NCBI GenBank assembly: GCA_020744225.1
Contig: JAGMWG010000015.1
Span: 62,001-126,000, forward strand
Direction of reading: 5' to 3'
Length of the DNA: 64,000 nt
Origin: Paraphoma chrysanthemicola
Lineage: Eukaryota; Ascomycota; Dothideomycetes; Pleosporales; Phaeosphaeriaceae
Made by a program: the position numbers and the translations under genes. Below the pieces are notes generated by a model. That model worked only from the letters and a program-made list of their open reading frames with translations, did not search any database and was not told the DNA's origin. Positions 1-10,600 of the stretch are shown here, piece after piece. Within the stretch, counting starts at the first letter, position 1; every line of letters begins with the position of its first letter.

Positions 1-24
1 ATATAGAGCAGGCAAGTCTTCGTT

Positions 25-170
25 TCAAGTATGGTGCGTGACGATGTCGCAATGGTTACTCAGGAAGCCTCGGCCCATGAGCTTGAACACAGCATACACG
101 AACAGGGTATGAATGTTTATCAGTGGTGGATTCCCGGCAACATCGATGCTCGGTGTAAGCGCCGACGAGT
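25..170 (-). pseudogene. possible C-terminal exon of a GMC-type oxidoreductase (edge fragment)
   Basis: A short reading frame on the minus strand ends in a stop at 25-27 and is preceded by a good acceptor (TTTTAG, ending at 171). Its product has the pattern D-S-S-x-L-x-P-S-I-x-V-x-x-N-P followed by I-x-x-x-x-V-Y-A. This resembles the last conserved block of GMC flavoproteins, where a V-D-x-S-x-x-P-x-x-x-x-x-N-P-x-x-T-I motif lies near the C terminus. No matching upstream exon could be read in 171-780, so this is either a decayed remnant or the last exon of a gene whose other exons I failed to recognise. The family call is weak. Confidence 0.25.
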
Positions 171-789
171 CTAAAATGAAAGCGGGGCATGACGTTTGGG
201 TTTGAAACACGCCAGCAGCCTCAGGAATGTTCCTTCGAAGCTTCTTACAGAACGGTCAGCTTGCGTCGGATGATCAGTATGAATGTAAATAGGCAAAGAG
301 TATGTCCGACAGCCCCAGCGAGAGAGTTTGTACAGGTGATCCGGATCATCAAGGCGGATGAGAGAGAAAACAGCGGGTGCATTACCACGGACGGCAGCGT
401 CCGCCAAGTCCGGGGTGCATCGGCACATGTGACTAGTGGGCCCACTCGTCCCTTCATTCGGCTCCTTCTCCACTTCATCATCTTATCTATCTGACAAAGT
501 GTGCGACGACGGTTGCACAAATGCAATTACACTCCGGAACTAAGTTATCGCGTCTTTCGCCCAGAGAAGATAGATTTGAACGAAGCGTTGGCCCGTAACA
601 TTCACGGCTGGATGGCAGAGCAATGAGTGCACCCAACTGCCACATGTATTTCAATCCTTTCTATTGAACAGTGAATGATGTTTTCGCGGCTCAGCATGCC
701 CGGAAGATCGCACGATACTGCGAGCAGGCAGTCAGATCCTGATAAGTTGCGACGAGTCGCCTCTATCGCCGTCCGATATGCTTTAGTCG
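171..789. other. no gene recognised
   Basis: Only short overlapping frames on both strands, none with a recognisable domain. Contains the 3' flank of the gene that ends at 790. Confidence 0.4.
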
Positions 790-1936
790 CTATTTATTGT
801 AGGCCTTCTCAAACCCAACACCCTTCAGGCCTCTCTTGGTGAGATGATTGATTACTGTCCAGGAGTACTTTTCACGATTGACATAGACTCTGGTTCTGCG
901 CTTGGTCCCAGTCTGTTGCTGGCGCAACGTGTCAATCACCCCAACAAAGCTCCACAAGATCTGTTTGACTGTAGGATGCGAGAGCGGCTGCAACGACATG
1001 AACCGGTCATGGGATGGGACTGCAGATACGACATCAATGGTCGCACCTTGATCGATATTCCACAGGACATCCAAGCTTCTCTCTAAGTTCGATGCATATT
1101 CTTTGAGCGCATTTGTCGCGACAGCTCTTCTGAAGTCCTCCAATTTGATGTGGATCTCAATATGCTTGATGAACATCCTTGGGTTCAGTCGACTATTCCA
1201 GATGTCGCTTCCAACAAAAGCACTCAGAGAGCCGCAAGTGTCAAACACGAACACGGACTTCCTGTACCAGGTTTCGCCTAGCTCTTTACTCAAGAACCCC
1301 ACGTGATCTGGATCTCGAAGGTGAGCCGCGGGTAGAGCAGTCTGATCGATAACTTTGGCCGCGTTAGGCCCTGCTGCGTACGGGTCTTGACAAGAAAGGC
1401 ATCTGCAGTCATTCTGGTGATGATCCACTGCAACACGTGGTTCACCCAGAATGTAGTCGTAGATCATGTCGCGCAGTTCTCGAGGCAGTGATGTCCGGAT
1501 CCTCTCGTAAATGCCTTGGCATGTAGCTTTTCTATAAGCTTCGCTCGTCCGGCGGATACGTGACTCCAGCGCCTGGCGATGAGAGACATATTCTCCGATT
1601 TTGCGACGCAAAGTCTTGAGCCGCGAAACATAAAAAGCAACAAGATCAGTGTCCCATGGTTCGAAGGTCTCCAGAGAATACATCTCGGTGAAAAATTCTT
1701 TAAGTTCATCGCAAGCCGAGTGGAACTCCTGCCCCTCGCGGTCTATCGCTTTCTTCTTGTTCAATAGTGACTTCAATTTGCGACACAAGTTACGCCACTC
1801 TCCAGACAACCTATCTCTCCACGTCAGGGCCAAGCATTCACTACGGATGCGCTATCACTTACGCCGTAAGCTGCCTCTCCATGCGCGCAACGTCCAGTGG
1901 CGGAGGTGCCTTCTTCTTCCGCTTCGACCGACCCAT
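790..1936 (-). CDS. unknown protein, 364 aa, 'LPRELRDMIYDYI' class; two exons
   Basis: Model: exon 1 1936-1863, intron 1862-1811 (52 nt, GTAAGT donor, CTGAC branch site, ATAG acceptor), exon 2 1810-790. Exon 1 begins with a lysine-rich stretch (MGRSKRKKK). The middle carries the motif LPRELRDMIYDYILG, typical of a large class of ascomycete proteins of unknown function that open with an F-box-like or 2EXR-like 'LPxELRxxIY' helix. A cluster of His and Cys residues (DHHQNDCRCLSC) follows. The N-terminal third is charged and probably helical. A second gene of the same class follows at 2279-3603 with the same exon layout, so they are likely tandem duplicates. Function is unknown; a role as an F-box-like adaptor is only a guess. 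Confidence 0.6.
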
Positions 1937-2278
1937 GCCGACCTTGTCGAAGGATCGTCTTCTCGTACCAGATCGTGTAGTTGGCAGAACAAATTGTGTG
2001 AGAGAGAGGAGATGAAAAGTTGAACAAGTGAAAGGGCAAGAAGGTGAGAGGCTGCACAACCTTCTCGTCGCCCGTTTGCTTGTGCTGAAAGTAGTTAGCG
2101 CGAGATGCAACGACGTCACTGGCGGCGTGAGGACCATATGAGAAACGTCTTTCAAAACTTGAATGATAGATGGAAGAGAACTCGATGTAAATTTGATAGC
2201 TCCTGGGCCATTTGGCCACTCTACTGTTTCCATATCGCGTAATTAATTGAGACATCAGGCAAAACGTCCTGGTGACCG
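1937..2278. other. intergenic spacer between the tandem genes
   Basis: Holds the 5' flank of the gene starting at 1936 and the 3' flank of the gene ending at 2279. An open frame continues upstream of the chosen ATG to about 2233, so a longer N terminus cannot be excluded, but it is of unremarkable composition. Confidence 0.4.
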
Positions 2279-3603
2279 TCATCCATCATTCCGCGAACCA
2301 GTCTTGACCTTTGCCTCTTGCTCATAACCAAACTCCATCGTCTTCGCCAAACACCCCAGCGGACTCCACACCGCGTTGTGCTTGTTAAGAACACACTGAC
2401 ATTCAACATCTAAGCAAAGCTCAACATGCGTTCCTTGTTCCTCAAGCTTGTTTAGCAACTGCCAAACCACCTTCAATCCCTCCAATAATGTCTTCAGCGA
2501 AGCCTGATGTTTCTGCCATACCTCTACCGGGGTCATTCGGAAAGCCATTGCCCGAGTGAAGTCCGACTGAGGGACTACGTGCAGTAGAAACTTGGTTGGC
2601 GAATTGAATGAGGTCAGAGGTGCAAGCTGGGTTATGAGCGCCTCCGTATCCCTTCCCAGAACCGTTTCGACGCGGAAAAGGTTTCGGCGGTGATGTCGAT
2701 ATTGTTGTACTTGAACAGCGCGTGTTCGGACCGACGACTCGGGCATGCGGATGGTGACCTTGCGTAGAAAGTTGCGCACGTCGAGGCACATGCCCCAGGG
2801 ATCGAGTGATGAGAAGTATACCAGAAGTAACACGTCGCCTGTGATGACTGTGGCAGTCCGATACCAGGTTTCAGCGAGCTCTCTCAGGAAGTCGTAGCCA
2901 ACGAAGGCAAAGCTGAAGACGTGCTGCGAGGCTGCCACTTCGTCCTCAAGCCAGATAGTTGGACAGTCTGCCAGCAAAGAAGAGACATCGGGGTTGCTGG
3001 GACTACGGTGACGAAACAGTGCGACGCGATGTACTGGAGGCGACCAAGCCGGAGCCAGCTCCACAGTGTTGCGTCCTACCACGTGTTGATAGATCAAGTC
3101 GCGCAGCTCTCGTTGTAACTTGTTTTGTATCTGGTCGCATATCTCGCGACACAAGAGCTTCGCGTGTACCTCACTAAGAAATATATAGCTCCGATAATGC
3201 TCTTTCTGTTCCTTCTGAGTTTCGATCAACAGCCACTCCAAGTGTATGATTTTCGATATGGACAAGCGAATCTGCTCTTCCAGTCGCTCGCGAAGGCGAA
3301 CTTGCTTGCAACGACGTAAGAGCGCCGTGCTTTTGCTAAGCGCTTTCATGGCTGCGGGCAAATGGATCTTCTCGATGTCGTGGTGATCCTTGCGCGAGCT
3401 TTTGTAGGAACGAACACATCTGCCAGCATCAGCTAAGATTGTGATTTCTGGTGATCAGAAACTTACACTTCCAGCGTCTTGTGGCTGGCGTCAAGGGCGG
3501 CAGAATCTACTGGATGCTGATGGCCGAAAGTCTCTATGACCAATTCTCGCAGGTTCCGCCTTTGTGCTAAGCGCTTGCCTTCTAACTCCGGAGGTTCAGC
3601 CAT
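2279..3603 (-). CDS. unknown protein, 425 aa, related to the gene at 790-1936; two exons
   Basis: Model: exon 1 3603-3467, intron 3466-3420 (47 nt, GTAAGT donor, GGCAG acceptor), exon 2 3419-2279; phase is kept. The start ATG at 3603 follows a stop-containing region. Exon 1 reads MAEPPELEGKRLAQRRNLRE, exon 2 has a basic/charged helical region and then LQRELRDLIYQHVVG, the same class motif as its neighbour (LPRELRDMIYDYILG). Both genes have one N-terminal intron in phase 2, which supports a tandem duplication followed by strong divergence. No catalytic motif, signal peptide or membrane segment is visible. Function unknown; the 'LPxELRxxIY' helix is what supports the class assignment. Confidence 0.6.
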
Positions 3604-4127
3604 GGTGTGGCGACCATGAGTGAGGATCAATGCGAGGCGGGAGACAAAGGTTCAGAACGCTTGCCATGAGATATACCATAAGCTTTGAGAGCTAGGGCGT
3701 GAGTGAGAGTAGTTGAGCTGCGGCGTGTCACGAAGAGGACCAGAACTTCTCAGTGTTGTTTACAAAATCATGATGATTAGAGCGTGCCTAGTGAGCAAAC
3801 AGAGCGAGACATGGTCGCATCCGAGATAGGCAAGCGCGTCACGCTCGCTCACAGCAAGAGTATCAACCGGGGCTGGCGAGATCGGCGTGTCGATTTGGCG
3901 CTCACTTTCACGGCTACTCAAGCACCGTATCAAGAGAAACATGAACGATGGATTGTGCATGGAGTCGAAGGTCAAGGCAAGCACGGTGCATATGACTATA
4001 TTGCTAAACGAGCGTACTTCCCGTCCCCTCTACACTTCCACCAGAAAAGTAAAACACAAGCGCCATAGTTCCAACTACGTCCATCAATCTCAAGCCCAAA
4101 TCCCAAGCCCAATTGGACCCCCCAAAT
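3604..4127. other. no gene recognised
   Basis: Short frames only. Contains the promoter of the gene starting at 3603 and the 3' flank of the small secreted protein gene. Confidence 0.4.
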
Positions 4128-4534
4128 CTACTCCTCGCAAATCCCATTCTCCACCAAAAAATTGTTCAGAGCATCAACACACCCAGCACACGGGCAGATC
4201 TGCGTGGCACGTCAGCCTCCCATTCCAGTATCCCTTCCTATTCTTCTAGATGATGAATGCACCACCACAATTTGCAGCATGAACTTACAGCAGCACTCCC
4301 CCCAGCAACACAGCCCAAGAGTCCAGGCACGCCCGCCGGCCCGAGCCCCACCGAAGCCGCAATACACGCCGCAGATGCAATGACGGCAGCACACTGGAAG
4401 ATGCTGCAGTCGGCGGCAACAGCGGCGAAGCGGATGGCGTCGGTGGTTTGCTGGGCGTCGCGGACCGCGAGGGAGTTTGGTGATGCGGTTGTGAGGGCCG
4501 CGAGGGCGGACATGAGCAGTGTGGAGAGACGCAT
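4128..4534 (-). CDS. small secreted eight-cysteine protein, 105 aa; two exons
   Basis: Model: exon 1 4534-4289, intron 4288-4200 (89 nt; GTAAGT donor, GCTGAC branch, CGCAG acceptor), exon 2 4199-4128. Unspliced, the frame runs into a short tryptophan-containing tail. Spliced, it gains ICPCAGCVDALNNFL and ends in ENGICEE. The product starts with a signal peptide (MRLSTLLMSALAALTTA), and the mature part is Ala/Gly rich with eight cysteines: DC, FQC, AC, LGC, IC, PC, GC and GIC. The even number of cysteines after splicing is strong support for the model. It resembles a family of small secreted fungal proteins that I know only from its look; such proteins are often effector candidates. A TATA-like element lies about 125 bp upstream of the ATG. 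Confidence 0.75.
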
Positions 4535-5933
4535 GATGGTTTTGGATTTGTTTCTCGTTGAGGCGATGGTGATGGGAGAAGAAGCGAAGGTAGTGATGGA
4601 GAGAGAGATGGACAAACTTGATTGATGATGATGATTTTTGGCGGGCGCACTGCAAGTTTTTATACCCTTTTTTTGAGACTTTCGTGGTTATGGGTACTTT
4701 GACTGGAGATAGACTTACCTGCGACCGGTCAGTTCGTCCAAGGTTGTCGCTCTCAAAACCTTGACATACATCCGGATGTGTCTGCATGTCTCGGACATGA
4801 TCCCTCGATACCACCCTCTGTATACTGACAAACCGAGCTCCATCCACTGAGAAGCGACATGCTGGGCTCGTAAAGGACCAGCGTTCATCGCGTGGCTACA
4901 TTCGGATGGGGCTGGGGGAAGAAGCCTTCGTATCAGAGTAAGCTGATACGCAGCAAGTGTGGAGGAATCAGACACATGCTAGGCGCCCGGCAGACTTTGC
5001 CATGGCAGTTCTGGATGGGATTCTGGAGACGCATGCGGCATATCCATTTCGTATAGAATCTGTGGGGTCGCGATTGGTCGATGGGTGGTGCTGGAAATCG
5101 CAAGATCGGCGTTGTTACACGACAATTTAATCTGGGGGGCTTACTCCATCTGACCCATTCCTGCCACCCTTAGAACCTTATAACCCATGGAAGTCGATTG
5201 AGAATCAAAGCGGTAGAACCGCATACGTCTGGAAGCGGTGTAGGGTTGTATGAAGCGCTGATGGTGTTCAAACACGGAAGGTGAGATTGAGCATAGCGAG
5301 AATAGCTAATAGCTCCCGTAGTAGGATGACCGCCGAATCTGGCCAGCCAAAGCAGTGCTGCCTTTATCGAAACGGGAACATATTGTTAAATGTCATATGC
5401 CACAGATGAAGTGAGCACAGCTTTACAGAAACACCCAACTCGTTCTCTATCTCCTGGAGTTTCGCTGATAGTGATGTCGGACAACATTCTCGTCGCCCTG
5501 GGGTTATTATCTAGATCAAGATCACGAAGCTTCGAGTCTTTGGAGAGGAAACGCTCTCTGGAACTAATTGCTGTCTGTCTGCTCATGCTTGACATGATTC
5601 GAGAGAGAGGTCACTGGATCGCAGTGGTGGGTTATTAGGAAGCAGAAAGATGCATCATATTCGCATCCACCAGCTGCCACTTTCCAAGGAAGTTATTCGA
5701 GAGGATTACTAGAACAGTAACTAGCCTGGTTTTGTTCAAGTACGAGAATTCGACAATATGTAGCACCGCATGCTGGCTGGTACTCTGACCGCCTTCCTCG
5801 AGGTATGCAATGCAGAAACAATTGTCTTCACTGCGTATTATTACAGCTGCCTTTCTCCTTCATTTTCCACCCTCCTGAATCCAAAACGCAATGTCGTCAC
5901 TACTCAACCCCTCCTGGAACCTAGCTGATTCTT
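4535..5933. other. no gene recognised
   Basis: Apart from the promoter of the secreted protein gene at its left end, only short frames without domains or credible splice partners. Confidence 0.4.
4657..4664 (-). promoter_or_regulatory. TATA-like box for the secreted protein gene
   Basis: TATAAAAA on the minus strand, about 125 nt upstream of the ATG at 4534, followed by a pyrimidine-rich leader just before the ATG. Spacing and leader fit a strongly expressed fungal gene. Confidence 0.4.
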
Positions 5934-6794
5934 CTACAAACTCCCCTCTGGCCTGACATACCGCGGCACCACTGTCTCCGGGTCATAATCAAGCTGCAGA
6001 ACTAGACTGCCCTCTGGAAACTCGACGACTTCCTCGTCTCCGGGCCCGCATTCATCGCTCGCAGGCGTGCCGCGCGTCCATGCACACTTGAGCCCATGGG
6101 CATGTGCAACGTCTTGCTTCAATCTATACAGCTTATCTGGACGCGGGAGGAATTTGTCTCGCAGACTGTTTTCGGTGGAGACTTGCAATTCGTCTGGAGT
6201 GGCGGTGACCCATGTAGGTTGGGTGTAACGCTCGTTGATGAAATCTATTCCCAGAGTGAATAGGGTTTTTTGCGCGAATGTTTCCGGTATGGGAGATGGA
6301 ATGCCGACTTGGTCCATGTCATCGCGGATGCTGGTGTTGGCGACGCTGTAATTCTGGTATCTGTGTTTTCCGAGTTAGTTTTGCTGGGAGATGTGGGTGA
6401 GATGGGCCTATGGCTGAATATACGAAATGACTACATCTTCGAGCTTCATGCGCAGCTTAAATAACGTGTTTGTGTTCTCTGCCTGGCCGCTTTCAACATC
6501 TACGGATTCGGCAAAGCCCTCAATGTACCAAACGCCTCCATCCTGAGGGGTCTGGGCGTCGATGACGAGGAGTGGGTCGATGTTGGACATGGCGCGCATC
6601 ATGTTTGCGTGGGGATGAGATGCCCATTCTCGACGGTCGTGGATGAAGAGTTCTTCTGCTGGATATGGATTGCAGAGGTTCGCGCCAATGCCGAATTTGT
6701 TTTGCACTTCGTCGAGCTCGGTGGGCGTAAGGTCGGCAACGAGGATGGCCATGAGGCGAACCCTTTCGCGCACTGTATCTGGATTAAACACCAT
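5934..6794 (-). CDS. unknown soluble protein, 265 aa; two exons
   Basis: Model: exon 1 6794-6424, intron 6423-6361 (63 nt, GTATAT donor, ACTAAC branch, ACACAG acceptor), exon 2 6360-5934; phase kept. The product is acidic, has no signal peptide or membrane segment, and contains LLVIDAQTPQDGGVWYIEGF and, across the splice, DVVISYQNYSVANTSIRDD. A compact beta-rich fold like the small DUF6924-type domain would fit this pattern, but I am not sure of the family. Coding quality is good: even hydrophobicity, no low-complexity filler, and the splice restores a smooth reading. It has no obvious functional partner next to it. Confidence 0.65.
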
Positions 6795-7689
6795 GGTGGT
6801 GCAGGGCGTTCCACGGGTATTGTGAAGTGGTGTTGAAGAGTGGTGTTGCTTGTATGTGACGTCAGTTTTTGTATGTAGTCGGAACTGTTAGCTTCCTTGG
6901 TGCCGCAATGTTTGATTCAAGCACGCTTTGATGCTGGAGACATTGGACTAAGCTGATCACAGGCTGTACATTGTGGGCCTGGGGCCATTCATCTAGTTCA
7001 TGCGAGGGTTTTTGTTGATAGTTGTCGAAATGGTAGCATATAGCAAATTATAAGAAATGCATACCTAGGCATGGACTGGACGCCGTGCCCACGATTGCCG
7101 ATCATACCAAAGACTACCAAATCAGGCAAGTACTGGTAGCCATTGAAAGCGGTACCCATTTGGTGGAGCGCGATGGTCTCATCAAGGGTCTAACAGGCCC
7201 GTCTTTCTCGCCACCGAGCACTGCAATGGGCTGCAGGGTCGTGTACTATACCTAGGCGAATTGTCTGACGTTTGAGTCGCGGGCCTGAATCACGAGCTAT
7301 AGGCAGAAGAGAAATGTGATGGAAGCGATGGTCGGCAAGAACGGTGCAAGACAAGGCTGGTCAATGTACGCGTGGAGTGGTCTTGACGTGTGTCTGTCTC
7401 AATGGCCGGCGCGTCCATGGGCCGTCTGTGGAGTCTTCGCGTGGGTGTTGGATGCGCTGTCGTTCGCTGTCACGGGCGCGTGTCTTGCAGCGACGAGACC
7501 CTGTTCCTGCCAGGACGGGAGCTTCCCCCACATCAAGAGAGGCTGCAGCTGTTGCGACTGCAGGTGATAGTGTCGACGAACAAATAGACGACTCTTTGCA
7601 TCTCACCATTCCTGCGCGTCCATTATTCTTGCAGTGCATATCATTCAATGCGCTGGCACCCCTGAAGTCCGAGCGACGATTAAGTTAAC
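6795..7689. other. no gene recognised; promoter region of the coiled-coil gene at its right end
   Basis: Divergent spacer between the unknown gene starting at 6794 and the coiled-coil gene starting at 7690. Only short Arg/Cys-rich frames are present, in several frames at once, which is what GC-rich non-coding sequence gives. Confidence 0.4.
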
Positions 7690-10600
7690 ATGGAGGTCCC
7701 CCACCCGGCTAGCGAGGCCGAAGCAGCTCCCTCGAGTCCGCAGCGAAGAAAGTTGCCCGCGCCGTCCACGCCCACATCGTCCGTCCGCCGCAAAATGGCC
7801 TCGAATGCGGGCTCAGCAAGCAAAGAAACCGTGGCCCCGCGCCGGCCCACGGCAGCCAGCGGGACTGCCACTGTTGGCGCTCGCCGGCCTGCTGCAGCAT
7901 CGACAGCAACAAGCAGCGCGCGAGCTTCTGCCGCCAGCGCGTCCAAGCCCACGTCGAGCACATCTTCACGCGCCAGCATTGCTGGATCAAGTCTGAACAA
8001 GCCGCCGACGCGTCCCGTCCCCGGCTCAACCGCCAGGAGGACTGGGTTGACCTCGAAGCCCACGGCATCCGATGCAGAGCCCGAGCTGTCGTCAGTGACT
8101 TCAGGGGATGAGAACAGGAAGCCCACAGTGCGCAGGACGCCATTAGTGCCCGGGGCAGCGACACGTGCTTCGCCGGGGAAGACGTCGTCGCGGCAGTCAA
8201 TTGCACCCTCCACCACCACAGGCGCAAAGCGACCCCTGACTTCACGAACAGCCGCAGAACCCTCGACGTCACGCGCCACCCCACGAGCATCACTGGCCTC
8301 ATCCACCAGGACGACAGGCACTCGACCCACGACGACCACGCGAGCAGCCCCAGGCACCACCACCAAGGCGGTCGCCGGCCATGCGAAGAAGCCCTCCGTC
8401 TCTGCGCCTCCTCCACCAGCCCCAGAGCCTGCTTCAGACGACCTGTGAGAGACGCCGCACCTGTACTGCGATGCCATACTGACTATTGCTACAGCTCCAG
8501 CCCCATTGACGTGCCTCCCCGCAGCCATGGGCCCCTCAAAGACAAGGCCGCCTCTGATGCCGAGGTCGAAACGCGCAAGTTTGGGCCCGTCAAGGCTGCC
8601 CTCGCGAAGCTGGGCGAAGAGACACCGCGGCCCGACACAGCTCCCAGCGGGCCCGCCGAGATGGACGTCGAGACGAAGCGCCGGAGCGCCCAGATCATGC
8701 AGGACTTCTTCAAGGAGACGAACCTGCGCGAGCAGCTGCAGGAACAGCTAGGCGACCTCAACCGGGAAGTGGACAATCTGCAAACAGAGAAGGCGAAGCT
8801 CAGGAAGCAGCTGGCTGAGGCACAGGCCGCCATTGCGGAGAAGGACCGCGCCATTGCAGGCGGCGCAAAGGCTGGCGGGGCCGAGTCTGAGCACACCACC
8901 CTGGTCGACGAGATGGGCAAGAAGTTTGCGCGCGAGACCAAGCAGCTCGAGGAGCAAAGCCTCAAGCTGGAGGAAGAGAAGCAGGCCGAGGCCACTAAGG
9001 CGGCAGAGCTGCAGCAGGTGCTCGACGACCTCAACGACGAGCTCGAACGGCAGGGCCGCGAGTGGGATGCCGAGAAGAAGAAGCTCGTCGAGCAGGCAGC
9101 CCAGATTGCCGACCTGACCAAGGAGGTGGCAACTCTCAAGACCGAGCGCGATGCCCTGTCCGAGGAGCTGGCCCGCGCCAACACCACGCTCGAAGACCTC
9201 CAGTCCAAGCTGACAGAAGTCCAACAACATCAGACCGACGAGTTGCGCAGCCGCGACGAGAAGGTCGAAGAGCTCACCAGCGCCGTTGAAAAGCTCCAAA
9301 GCGAACTTGAATCATCACGGCAATCACACGATGAAGCTCTGCAAGAGGTGCAGCGGTCGCTGGATACAAAGTCGTCCGAGTCGTCGGCACTGGTGGACGA
9401 GCTACAGTCCAAAGTCACGACCCTGCAGCAACAACACACCGAAGAGCTGCAGTCAAAAGACGAGACCATTAAATCGCATCTCAAAGCGCGGGAAGAATTG
9501 CAGAGTGATCTCGCAGCCCTCCAGCAACGGGCCGATCAAGCGACAGCCGACCTCGACAATGAGCGCAATGCACATGCTGAGGCCCTGCAGAAGAACGTCG
9601 AAGAGCTGCAGAAACGAGCAGGAGACGATCTTCTTGTGAAAGAGAAGGAGGTCTCGGGTCATCTCAAGGCGATTGATGAACTACAAGAGCAGATCACCAA
9701 GCTCCAGCAGGGCGAGACCGAAGGCACCAACCTTGTTCAGGAACTTCAGAAGCAAATTACAGAACTGGAGGCAGCGCATGCGGATGCTCTCAAGATTAAG
9801 ACAGAAGAAAACGACGAGCTTGTGCAGCAGCTGGACGCAATCAATGACCAGCTTAGCGCCGATGCGACTGAGCTCGAGCAGCTCAAGGAAGAGACGGAAG
9901 GGCTCCGCAAGACTATCACCACACTTGAGCAAGTCTCGCAACAGGAGGGCTCACAGCACGCAACAGAGCTTGCCAAGGTCCGAGCGGAGCTCAATAATGC
10001 GACGCAGAAAGCGGAAACTTACAAGGCCGAGCTAGACACCACCCAAGAGAAGCACCGCCAGGATCTACGTACGCTGGGAGAAGATCGCGATGCAGAGATT
10101 GAATCTCTTCGAGCTGACCTGGAAGGTGACGCAAAGAAACGGCTAGACAAACTTCAAAGCGAGTATGATTCTTTGATGGCTGAGAAGAATGCTGCACTCG
10201 AGCAGTACGAGAAGGCGTCCGAAGAGCGTGTTCAAGAGCTCGAGGAGCTGAAGAAGGAGCTAGCGACGCTCAACGAGAGCTCTGGCTCGGCATCGAAAGA
10301 TCTCAACGATGCCTTGGCTAAACACAAGCAGGCGGAGGCGGAGAAGGTTTCGCTTCAAGAGGAGCAAGCCGAGTCACAGAAGCAACTCGCCGATCTTGAG
10401 GCTCGCGTGGCGACTCTGACCAAGGACGCCGCAGCTGCCGAGGAACTGCAGAAACGTCTTGAAGCCTTGGAAGAAGAGAAGACAGCAGCACAGAATGCTC
10501 ACGACAAGTCGCAAACTATCATCACAGATCTTCAGTCACGACACGACTCCCTGCTTGAGGATAAGACATCAGCAGAAGACGCGCATGCTCGTGCTCTCGA

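Noticed and set aside
1841..1862. A 22-nt intron (GTAAGT to CGTAG) in the first gene
   Set aside because: Too short for fungal splicing; the 52-nt intron with a CTGAC branch site and ATAG acceptor keeps the same phase.
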